From NCBI GenBank assembly GCA_964513465.1, contig CAZEMR010000069.1, positions 1 through 15,686 of the forward strand: a stretch of 15,686 nt of DNA, in the 5' to 3' direction. A program made the position numbers and the translations under genes. The notes beneath the pieces were generated by a model. That model saw only the letters and a list, made by a program, of their open reading frames with translations, did no database searches and had not been told where the DNA came from. This stretch comes from CAZEMR01 sp964513465. Lineage in GTDB: Bacteria > Bacteroidota > Ignavibacteria > Kapaibacteriales > UBA2268. Positions 1 to 8,114 of the stretch are shown in pieces (the first letter of the stretch is position 1; each line of letters opens with the position of its first letter).

Positions 1-2504
1 CCGGTGCTTTTTATTGAATCGACAACAACCGAATATTCCTCGCGCGGGGTGATGAATCCCATAATTGTGCTGTCGCGCTGATCGCCGACAAGCACTTTGC
101 CCATATCAATATCGTATGCCTGTTCATCCGGGGCGATTATTGTAAACAGACCGTCGGACTGGTCTTCGGAAGTGCCCGAGAATACATCCCACCGCCGCGC
201 CGTAAAGTCCTCCGACGCTGATGCAAGCATGGTGCTCGCATAATTGAAATCCAGCGACTGGATAATATCCGTATGCGCTTTGAATTTATTTATAACACTA
301 TAGGTTACTGCGTTGTGGATCACTATCCGCAGGTCGCTGCCTGCTGAGGCTATCATGCTGCCGTCGGGCGACCACGCGACGTCCCGTACCTCCGAATTGT
401 GGCATTTGCTTTCGAATATTTTTTCCTGGGTCATCAGGTCATATACATATAGCCGACCGTCATAGGCGCCTAATGCGAGCTTATCTCCCGCGGGGCTGAT
501 CGCGTGACTTATTGCGATAATGCCGCCCATCGGCAGCAGAGTCTCCTCGCCGGTCTGGGCATTTATCAGTCCCCGGCCGGTGACAATATATTGCCCGCTG
601 GGGTCCATGCTTATTTCGAAAAATTCAGCGGAGCTTAGGGTTTTATTTCGCTGTCCGGTGGCTGCATCGTAAAAAATCAAATCACTGCTGCTGCCAAGCG
701 CGATTATCTCCCTGCTATCAAGCATCCATGCAAGATCGATATACCAGATATTAATGCGTTCCGGCGTGCGCCATAAAAGCTGACGCGATTCGACGTCCCA
801 TACGCAGAGCCGGCCGTCATCGCCCACGCTGGCTATCATTTTGCCGTCGGGACTGAATTCAACGGCATTGATCCATGAGTATTCATGTCCGCCGGTGAGC
901 GAATCGATTATCCGGCAATTCTCGGTATCCCATAGATATATAGTCGGCTTGCGTCCGTAGGGATGGTATCCGCCGCTGGCCACAATATTATCAAATGGAT
1001 GAAAATCGACCGAATATACAAAATCGCTGTGGTCGGGAAATTCGCAGATCATATTGTCGTGAATTACTTTAATAAGGCATTCGCCGGACGGTTTGTTGGG
1101 GACTAACCAATCGTATTCGAACCCCGATTCGCGGCGGCTTACTATTTCCCAATAATTTCCGCCATCGGTCGAGAGTTCGATTGAGATTTCATCGTCCGGC
1201 AGAATGCCATCCCATGAGATTAATGTATCCACGCCGACCGGGTATATCTCGCCGCCGTTCGGAACGACCACCCGCAGCGTATCCCGCGGCTGAATATTCC
1301 CCGGAAATCCTCCTCCCATATATACTTTAGAGCCAACGCAGGCATCGGTAATAAGCTCGATGCTGCCCACCACCAGAAACGAATCCGCCGGAGTGTAGCG
1401 GCATGTAATCGTCCGCGATTCGCCCGCAGCGAGCGTGAATTCCGGCGGCGGCCCGCCCCAGTCGATTATCTCGAATTGCGGGACGGAGGGGATTGCGCCG
1501 CTTATTGTTATATCGTCTCCCTCGGCGGTAATCACAACCTGTTTATCGACTGGCACACCGATCTGCGAGGCAACCATCTTCAGCGAGCCTTCCGGATCTT
1601 TTGTAATATTAGGGAATTGCGAAAGGGTCAAATGATATTCCGCTTCGGCGGAAATCCCATGCAGGTCGTCCTCGAGCCGGAGCGTGCGCTTCTGTTCGCA
1701 GCCGCCGCTCCGCCATTCGATGGTGCATTTGGGGGTATTCAGCGCTAGCGCCATGATCTCCTTATACGACTCGATAAGCTGATCGACAGAAGTGATATAT
1801 TCATAATACTGCCCGCCGGTATTGAGCGAGAGCTGCCTGAGGTCGGCGGGGCATTTCATACCCACATTCACGCAATAAATAGTCACACTATTTTGATGCG
1901 CCATATCCTGCGCTCTGGTAAGATTAAGCGTGCCCTCGCCGTCGGTCAGGAACACCACAATCCGGTGATAGCGCGCCTGCTCGCATAGCGGTATAGCGCC
2001 TTTGTCGAATATCAGCCCGGCGTTATGGTTGGTGCCGCCCTCCGCGCTTAGCGCATCGATTGCTTCATTGAGCAAATCCTTATTCTGGGTAAAGCTCTGA
2101 TTTATAAATCCTTCCTGCGCGAAAGAGGTGATCGCGCATTCGGAGCTGTCGGTATTCAGCATTTCGATCCACTTTTTTGCAGCTGTCTTCGCCATGTTCA
2201 GCCCCCCGTTATTCATCGATCCGGAAATATCAATCGTCAGCACGGTCGATAACCGGCGCGGGGAGCGGGGGTTTTCGCAGCTTATCGAGAGAATGCCCTG
2301 CTCGACCCCGTCCTCATATAGCCGGAGGTCGTCGATAGTGGGGGGTACGTATGCCGAATCGGTGCCGAGCGTCAAAAAGTCGGCGCGCATGTCGGGATAA
2401 TCGCGGCTGTCGATTCCGGTCAGGAACAGGCTCTGCGCCGCCAAAGGCAGCGCGGCAGCCGCATATAACAGGATGAAAATTATAGCGCGTAGCATTTTGG
2501 TCAT
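1..2504 (-). CDS. Exported vWA-domain / WD40-like beta-propeller protein (3' end beyond window)
   Basis: The minus-strand frame is open from an ATG at 2504 to the window edge, giving about 834 visible residues. The N-terminus is a signal peptide (MTKMLRAII, then a hydrophobic stretch ending near LAAQ). Residues about 85-255 form a von Willebrand A domain with a complete MIDAS metal site: D92-I-S94-G-S96, T158 and D188. Next come Ig-like segments of the 'choice-of-anchor' and NGGE type, then about seven WD40-like blades (roughly residues 490-785) with SPDG and WD signatures, then another Ig-like strand set that runs off the window. The protein is probably exported to the surface or periplasm and acts in binding or adhesion; the ligand is unknown. 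GGGGG at 2507-2511 is a possible ribosome site; a second ATG at 2495 is an alternative start. No catalytic motif is visible. Proteins of this build are common in FCB bacteria; a T9SS tail, if present, lies outside the window. Confidence 0.85.
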   Translation of the reverse strand, partial: MTKMLRAIIFILLYAAAALPLAAQSLFLTGIDSRDYPDMRADFLTLGTDSAYVPPTIDDLRLYEDGVEQGILSISCENPRSPRRLSTVLTIDISGSMNNGGLNMAKTAAKKWIEMLNTDSSECAITSFAQEGFINQSFTQNKDLLNEAIDALSAEGGTNHNAGLIFDKGAIPLCEQARYHRIVVFLTDGEGTLNLTRAQDMAHQNSVTIYCVNVGMKCPADLRQLSLNTGGQYYEYITSVDQLIESYKEIMALALNTPKCTIEWRSGGCEQKRTLRLEDDLHGISAEAEYHLTLSQFPNITKDPEGSLKMVASQIGVPVDKQVVITAEGDDITISGAIPSVPQFEIIDWGGPPPEFTLAAGESRTITCRYTPADSFLVVGSIELITDACVGSKVYMGGGFPGNIQPRDTLRVVVPNGGEIYPVGVDTLISWDGILPDDEISIELSTDGGNYWEIVSRRESGFEYDWLVPNKPSGECLIKVIHDNMICEFPDHSDFVYSVDFHPFDNIVASGGYHPYGRKPTIYLWDTENCRIIDSLTGGHEYSWINAVEFSPDGKMIASVGDDGRLCVWDVESRQLLWRTPERINIWYIDLAWMLDSREIIALGSSSDLIFYDAATGQRNKTLSSAEFFEISMDPSGQYIVTGRGLINAQTGEETLLPMGGIIAISHAISPAGDKLALGAYDGRLYVYDLMTQEKIFESKCHNSEVRDVAWSPDGSMIASAGSDLRIVIHNAVTYSVINKFKAHTDIIQSLDFNYASTMLASASEDFTARRWDVFSGTSEDQSDGLFTIIAPDEQAYDIDMGKVLVGDQRDSTIMGFITPREEYSVVVDSIKST

Positions 2505-2925
2505 ATACCCCCGAATAGATTTGGGATTTAGTTATTTTTAATGACACATAAATGCCGATTTGGTCTCAGGAATTTTTATTATTTTTTGAAAATATTTTTG
2601 CATTTATAATGCATCTATATATATAGCAATGAATTACGAGTGCAAAATATATTTCCGGCGATTTCCGGTTTTATCCCTTCGCAGGCTTGAATTTTGAATG
2701 AATAATTATTTTTTACAAAATTTTTAATCCCCCTCCGATTATGCTTGCAGCTTGTGCGCCGAATTCATATATTATTGAAATTCTTATATTTAATCCTTCG
2801 CAGAATTCACCCGCAATTATTTATATATTGCCAAAATAATACATGGCCATAGCCGATATTTACGTAATTTTGCATACGTTTTATAAGCAGATTTTTTTGA
2901 TTAATATAAACAGACCGGAGACGCA
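2505..2925. promoter_or_regulatory. AT-rich divergent intergenic region between the vWA gene and aspA
   Basis: This 421-bp stretch has no credible gene and must hold the promoters of both flanking genes. TAATTTTG at 2865-2872 fits the Bacteroidetes -7 consensus TAnnTTTG and lies 54 bp before the aspA start, but I see no convincing -33 TTG at the right spacing. GGAG at 2917-2920 is a good ribosome site for aspA. Short direct repeats occur: CCTTCGCAG at 2676-2684 and 2795-2803, and ATTTCCGG at 2651-2658 and 2661-2668. I see no strong hairpin, riboswitch or tRNA. Confidence 0.4.
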
Positions 2926-4791
2926 ATGAACAAAAAAGAAATCGGCAAATTCCTTTCGGAAATTGCGCTGTTCAAAGACCTGAACGAAGACGAACTCAAG
3001 CAGCTCACCGAGCATTCCGAGCTGAAGACCTACAAAAAAGGCGAACGACTATTCGAGGAAAACACACACCGAACCGAGGTATTTATAATTTACAGCGGCA
3101 AGGTGATGCTATACAAACTGCCCTCCTTCGGCAAGGAAAAGGTGCTGACTTATTTCGCCAAATTCGACTTCCTGGGCGAAGGCGCGCTGATGGACGACTA
3201 TCCGCATTCGACCTCGGCCAAGGCCACCGAGGACACAGTCTGCGTTACGATCCACCGCGACGGATTCCACGAGCTGATGGAGGAAAACCCCAATCTTGTG
3301 GTCAAAATACTTTCGCAGGTGTCGCGCGTTATCTCGCGGCGGATGCGCCAGACTACCAACCAGGTGGTGGACGCAGCCGCGCAGTATATCTCCGGCCGCA
3401 CCCGCCAGGAGCACGACCTTTTGGGCTATCGCGAGGTACCCGACGAATTTTACTACGGCATTCAGACCCTGCGCGCGCTGGAGAATTTCAACATCAGCGG
3501 GGTGGCTATCAGTCACTATCCATCGCTGATCGTATCGCTGGCGCAGGTAAAGATGGCCGCCGCCAAGGCGAACTACGACCTCGGGCTGCTGCCGCCGAAT
3601 ATTTCCAATGCCATCAATGCCGCATGCCAGGAAATCATCGACGGCAAATGGCATACCCACTTCGTGGTGGACGTAGTGCAGGGCGGAGCGGGCACTTCGA
3701 CCAATATGAACGCCAACGAGGTAATCGCCAACCGCGCACTCGAGATTATGGGCCACAAAAAAGGCGAGTATCAATACTGCCACCCGAATAATCACGTGAA
3801 TCTTTCGCAATCGACGAACGACGCCTATCCGACCGCGCTGAATATCGCATTTATATACAAAAATCAGATGCTGGTGAGCATCCTGAAGGAAATGATCGAA
3901 TCCTTCCGCAATAAGGCCGAGGAATTCGCACATGTGATCAAAATGGGGCGCACCCAGCTTCAGGACGCCGTACCGATGACACTCGGCCAGGAGTTCGAAA
4001 GCTATGCCGATACGCTCGCCGAGGAAATCCAGCGCCTCGAGGCCAACGCTCGCCTGCTGCTCGAAGTCAATATGGGCGGCACCGCCATCGGCACCGGCAT
4101 TAACGCCGACCCGGGCTACCAGGAGCGGGTGATATATTATCTGTGGGAAATCACCGGGCTGCCAATCAAGCTGGCCGGCAACCTCGTCGAAGCCACCCAG
4201 GACACCGGCGCATTCGTGATATTCTCTTCGGCGATCAAGCGGCTGGCGATCAAATTATCCAAAATATGCAATGATCTCCGCCTGCTCAGCTCGGGGCCGC
4301 GCGCCGGACTGAACGAGATCAATCTGCCTAAAATGCAGCCTGGCTCCTCGATTATGCCGGGCAAGGTCAATCCCGTTATCCCCGAGGTAGTCAACCAGAT
4401 AGCATTCAAGGTAATCGGCAACGATCTGACGGTGGCGCTCGCCGCCGAGGCAGGCCAGCTGCAGCTCAACGTAATGGAACCCATAATTGCCCAGAGCATT
4501 TTCGAATCGATCGATATGCTCAAGAACGGCATCGCCACCCTGAAATACCGCTGCGTGGACGGAATCACAGCCAACGAACAGCGCTGCCGCGAGATGGTCG
4601 AAAACAGCATCGGCCTTATCACCGCGCTCAATCCCGAGCTGGGCTACGAGGCATGCAGCGCGCTGGCCAAGCAGGCGCTCGAGGAAAACCGCGGAGTTTA
4701 TGAGTTGGTGCTCGAAAAGAAATTGCTGACCAAAGAGAAGCTCGACGAATTGCTTTCGCCGGAGAATATGATCCAGAGCCAGGCGAAGTAA
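2926..4791 (+). CDS. aspA: Aspartate ammonia-lyase with N-terminal cyclic-nucleotide-binding domain
   Basis: The 621-residue protein has two parts. Residues about 1-150 resemble a CRP/cNMP-binding beta-roll followed by a long helix, with the phosphate-cassette-like segment LGEGALMDDYPHS at 83-95; no helix-turn-helix DNA-binding domain follows. Residues about 157-621 are a full-length aspartase (about 465 residues; E. coli AspA has 478) that converts L-aspartate to fumarate and ammonia. Motifs favour aspartase over fumarase: GRTQLQDAVPMTLGQEF at 341-357, NNHVNLSQSTND at 288-299 and the superfamily signature GSSIMPGKVNP at 473-483, whose first Ser (S474) is the expected catalytic base. The start is supported by GGAG five bases upstream. 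Known family members are cytoplasmic homotetramers; allosteric control by a nucleotide through the added domain is my inference. His94 sits where CRP-type cassettes usually carry Arg, so the ligand may differ from cAMP or be absent. The gene stands alone and is convergent with the peptidase gene. Confidence 0.95.
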   Translation: MNKKEIGKFLSEIALFKDLNEDELKQLTEHSELKTYKKGERLFEENTHRTEVFIIYSGKVMLYKLPSFGKEKVLTYFAKFDFLGEGALMDDYPHSTSAKATEDTVCVTIHRDGFHELMEENPNLVVKILSQVSRVISRRMRQTTNQVVDAAAQYISGRTRQEHDLLGYREVPDEFYYGIQTLRALENFNISGVAISHYPSLIVSLAQVKMAAAKANYDLGLLPPNISNAINAACQEIIDGKWHTHFVVDVVQGGAGTSTNMNANEVIANRALEIMGHKKGEYQYCHPNNHVNLSQSTNDAYPTALNIAFIYKNQMLVSILKEMIESFRNKAEEFAHVIKMGRTQLQDAVPMTLGQEFESYADTLAEEIQRLEANARLLLEVNMGGTAIGTGINADPGYQERVIYYLWEITGLPIKLAGNLVEATQDTGAFVIFSSAIKRLAIKLSKICNDLRLLSSGPRAGLNEINLPKMQPGSSIMPGKVNPVIPEVVNQIAFKVIGNDLTVALAAEAGQLQLNVMEPIIAQSIFESIDMLKNGIATLKYRCVDGITANEQRCREMVENSIGLITALNPELGYEACSALAKQALEENRGVYELVLEKKLLTKEKLDELLSPENMIQSQAK

Positions 4792-4821
4792 ATATATATA
4801 TTAATTCAAAATACTGATTCC

Positions 4822-4860
4822 AAAAAATAAACGGCCGGAAGCTTTTTGCAACCGGCCGTT
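4822..4860 (-). terminator. Rho-independent terminator of the metallopeptidase gene
   Basis: A perfect 9-bp stem (AACGGCCGG at 4830-4838 with CCGGCCGTT at 4852-4860) encloses a 13-nt loop. On the minus strand it is followed by TATTTTTT (4829-4822), a good U-tract, so it ends transcription of the peptidase gene whose stop codon is at 4917-4919. On the plus strand the stem is followed only by CGTTTCGGGG, so it would stop the convergent aspA transcript less well, although it lies 38 bases past that stop codon. Confidence 0.85.
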
Positions 4861-4916
4861 CGTTTCGGGGGCATATGTCTCATATTGCGATGAGCCGTGT
4901 TTAGATTTTTCTCTGA

Positions 4917-7913
4917 TTATCTGACGATAATCTTATCAGTAATAACCCGATTTCCAGAAAAAAGTTTCACATAATATACGCCCGGAGAAACTTTTTCTCC
5001 ATTTTTGTCGATTGCGTGCCAGTGAAACCGCTTTTCTCCGGCGCCGAGCCAGCCTTCGTAGATCGAAACCACTTCGTTGCCGAGCATGTCGTAGATTCTA
5101 ACGCTGCCTGCACCCGGGTTATCAATATCAAAGCTGATCGTGGCGTCGCCTTCAGCCGGATTCGGGAATATACTGATTTCGCGATTGCCATAGTTTTCTT
5201 CGACCGAATTGATGGGCGATGCCGTCATCAGTTTGATATCGTCGATAAGTGCTTCGGCGATAACCATGCCGCCCATGCCGGATACATTCTTATTGACTGC
5301 ATAAAACCGTAACCGGAAATCCGCTGTCAGGGCCTGTTCGGGTATCGGTACCATACGCAGCATCCAGCTTCCGCCGCCGCCGGGTATGCTGTCCACCGTA
5401 ATCCAGTTCTCGCCGTCGCCGGATACCTGAGCGAGTGTATAAATCGGCTGGGAAACATTAGCATTCAGAGCCATTGCCATTGTGTATGAATAGTATTTAA
5501 GTACTACCGTATTATAAAGGCTCATATCCATTGATTCGGACGTTGCCGTGGTGGCTCCGGCAATAAGCGCATGCTGGATAAATCCTGTTCCGGGTGCGGT
5601 TTTTCCATCGGTAACCAGGCATTTCGTGCCGTCGGCGCTGTGGTCCTCGCCAGGCTGGATTATCTCTCCGAGTCCGAATTGCGAAAGATCAACCAACTGA
5701 GGTTCTGCCACTTCGAATTCGCCTGCGCTGAACATTCCGCCGCCCTGGAAGTCGAATTCCCAGTATCCGAGATGTTCGTCAAAGTCCTGAACATAGAGTT
5801 CATTATAACCCACAAGGAACACATAGGGTATGGGATTCCTGACGTTTTCCACGAATTCAAGATCGTGGCCGCTGACCGATTCGGTGCCGACCATATAGTA
5901 TTTGACCATCGTGCCGCGCGGCTGCGGCGGGATATATGCGGTGAATTCATTTTCGCCGGTGCGTTCGGCTTCTACTCTGTTCAGCGTTTCGCCATTGTCG
6001 AGCGTATACATCACAGCGACGTCTTCGACCTTCGAATCGCCAATGCCGGCGGTTTCCGATAGAGTGAATACCACGGGATAGGGATTCTCGGTGTCGCGCG
6101 TATCGTCGAGCTCCTGATGAGCAAGGCTGAGCAAGTAGAAAAGGTTGAACCCGATCTTGTGGCGATTGAAGCATGTGATAATTTCTTCCGAATGCGGAGT
6201 GCCGTTCGAGAGGTCGCCGTCGTCGTCGTCTGCTATCAGAGTTTCGAGGAAAAATTCCTTGAACGCAACGCCAATATTTATATCGTCGGGCATTCCGTAT
6301 TTCACGAAATGAGTCAGATGGCGCGCATATTCCAGATCGCCGGTCATTTCGTAAAGATCCCAGTATGCGCCGCCGAGTATAAGGCCATTGTGGTGGCTGT
6401 CCGCCGCCAGGCTGTCCGGATAGATCATATCATTCTTCAGATTGCGGATCACCTTTGTGCTGTCTGTTGCAAATGCGCCCTCTCCGATCAGGTGAGAATC
6501 GATAATCAGCGCCGAGAAAATATCGGCTGTGGCTTCCTGGCACGTCAGATTTTCCATACCGAGCTGGGTCGGGGCGCCAAGGTCCTGATAAAGCAGCATA
6601 TTGATGCTATGGCCGTATTCGTGATATAAAATACTGGGCGTTTCGGCGAATACATAGTCCGGATTGGATACCGCCATGAAGCGGATAGTGCGTCCCTGCG
6701 AGCCTGCGTTCGGCGACTGGCCATTGAATTCAATCTTTACATCCATCGGAAAGTCCATACATGTCATGTCCGGATCGATCGTTTTGGCATAATCATGCAC
6801 ATAATTTGTATAATAATAAAGGTAGCGCTCGAATCGGTGGCTGTTTTCGTCGTCCCACACCAGATTGATTTCCTCGCCGGACGCAAAAGTATTCGAATAA
6901 TCCGCGTTTTCTTCGTCTGTCGATACATTTGCATAAAGCCCGTTCATTCCTGCGGTTACTGTGGCGCTGCCGTTTAGGTCAACGTCCACCATACCGTTTT
7001 CGTCCGTCGTATATTCCTGGCCATTTACTTTGACTGTCATATGGCGGAAAGGCAGTGATTCTTCCTGGTCGAATGAATACACCGGCTTTACCCCGCCGGT
7101 AGCGGTCAGAGTTTCGGTTGCGCGCGGAATTTCATTGCGGCGGCGAACCAGTTTGCCCGAGCGTGCATCAACATATGCCGACCAGCGCTGCATTTTCCGC
7201 GGCTGATTCACATTTACTTCGTATACTAATTTATAATCAACCGAATATCCCTTTTTGACCGGCAGAATGAATTTCTTGCCTGCGGCTAAGGTCTTGTCGG
7301 ATTTAGGATTATAATTAATTCCGTCGATAGCCGAGGCGATCGCTTCCGATTCGGAAATAGTTGCCACTACCGGAACATCTATATCATCATAATAATCCGC
7401 TCCGAAGGCCATCACATTGCCATTTTCGAATATGCGCAGCTCGATCTCGCTATGGAGCACTTCGACTCCGCGATACATCTGGCGATAAGTCACATACCAG
7501 CGGCGATTTACGTGGGTCTTGCGCACCAGCTTCAGATTTTCCGTCTCTATTCCCATAAGCGAAGCGTATTTGCGAAGAAACCGCATCGACGCAGCTTCGA
7601 TATTTTCCTCGGTGATTCTATCGTATCCTTCGATCTTGATAGCCTTTCCGACTGCGCGGTGCGGAGTGCCCGTGGCTTCGTCGAAATCGATTGTCCATAC
7701 GCCGTTGTTTTTCATAAATTCCAGCCACTCGCCGCGTTTGGGATGGCTTTCCAATGTAAGTTCGTCCACGTGATAGCCGAGCTGTTCGGCCGGGAGCAAT
7801 ACCTCCGGATTATCAGGCATCTGCGGAGCGCTTCCGCTGTCCTGTGCCATTGCGCTGCCTGCGATAAAAAACGCGCTGATGGCTAAAATCAATTGTTTAA
7901 TTCTGAGATTCAT
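4917..7913 (-). CDS. Exported gluzincin metallopeptidase (M4/M36-like) with T9SS-type C-terminal sorting domain
   Basis: This is a secreted zinc peptidase of about 998 residues. Numbering is from the ATG at 7913, chosen because MNLRIKQLILAIS begins a standard signal peptide ending AMAQ and GGGA lies just upstream; in-frame ATGs at 7940 and 7928 are alternatives. Residues about 90-260 resemble an FTP/PepSY-type propeptide, the inhibitory chaperone region of thermolysin-like enzymes. The catalytic core has HEYGH (H431, E432, H435) and a downstream EATAD whose E460 is the expected third zinc ligand, 25 residues on, which is the gluzincin layout. SHHNG near residues 506-510 may supply the substrate-binding His. 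An aspartate-rich DDDDGD stretch near 542-547 may bind calcium. Ig-like and carbohydrate-binding-like segments follow. The last 85 or so residues (FPNP, YDMLGNEV, SPGVYYVKL, KIIVR) resemble a T9SS type A sorting domain. Exact peptidase family is uncertain. Confidence 0.88.
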   Translation of the reverse strand: MNLRIKQLILAISAFFIAGSAMAQDSGSAPQMPDNPEVLLPAEQLGYHVDELTLESHPKRGEWLEFMKNNGVWTIDFDEATGTPHRAVGKAIKIEGYDRITEENIEAASMRFLRKYASLMGIETENLKLVRKTHVNRRWYVTYRQMYRGVEVLHSEIELRIFENGNVMAFGADYYDDIDVPVVATISESEAIASAIDGINYNPKSDKTLAAGKKFILPVKKGYSVDYKLVYEVNVNQPRKMQRWSAYVDARSGKLVRRRNEIPRATETLTATGGVKPVYSFDQEESLPFRHMTVKVNGQEYTTDENGMVDVDLNGSATVTAGMNGLYANVSTDEENADYSNTFASGEEINLVWDDENSHRFERYLYYYTNYVHDYAKTIDPDMTCMDFPMDVKIEFNGQSPNAGSQGRTIRFMAVSNPDYVFAETPSILYHEYGHSINMLLYQDLGAPTQLGMENLTCQEATADIFSALIIDSHLIGEGAFATDSTKVIRNLKNDMIYPDSLAADSHHNGLILGGAYWDLYEMTGDLEYARHLTHFVKYGMPDDINIGVAFKEFFLETLIADDDDGDLSNGTPHSEEIITCFNRHKIGFNLFYLLSLAHQELDDTRDTENPYPVVFTLSETAGIGDSKVEDVAVMYTLDNGETLNRVEAERTGENEFTAYIPPQPRGTMVKYYMVGTESVSGHDLEFVENVRNPIPYVFLVGYNELYVQDFDEHLGYWEFDFQGGGMFSAGEFEVAEPQLVDLSQFGLGEIIQPGEDHSADGTKCLVTDGKTAPGTGFIQHALIAGATTATSESMDMSLYNTVVLKYYSYTMAMALNANVSQPIYTLAQVSGDGENWITVDSIPGGGGSWMLRMVPIPEQALTADFRLRFYAVNKNVSGMGGMVIAEALIDDIKLMTASPINSVEENYGNREISIFPNPAEGDATISFDIDNPGAGSVRIYDMLGNEVVSIYEGWLGAGEKRFHWHAIDKNGEKVSPGVYYVKLFSGNRVITDKIIVR

Positions 7914-8036
7914 TTTTTTCCCATTCATTGCGATTAACATAATTTGCTTAATGCCTCTGATCTCTTTTTCCCACTCTTGAAATCGCGATTTCTAACAATA
8001 ACTACACAACAAATCAGAAAAGGTTTCAGATATTTT

Positions 8037-8081
8037 TAAAAAAAATAAAAAAAGGGCCGCCGCAAATCTTGCAGCAGCCCT
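8037..8081 (-). terminator. Strong rho-independent terminator of the DxDGDG-repeat gene
   Basis: Read on the minus strand, AGGGCTGCTGC (8081-8071) pairs with GCGGCGGCCCT (8063-8053) in an 11-bp stem with two G-U pairs and a 7-nt loop. A long run of T with a single A (8052-8037) follows. It starts 34 bases past the stop codon at 8115-8117 and lies before the start of the peptidase gene, so the two minus-strand genes are probably separate transcription units. Confidence 0.92.
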
Positions 8082-8114
8082 GTGGTTTACTTAATTAAAC
8101 CAGTCTGGCAATTT

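Noticed and set aside
3109..3933. Antisense open frame (274 codons) inside aspA
   Set aside because: It is fully covered by the well-supported aspartase fusion gene and its translation has no recognisable domain.
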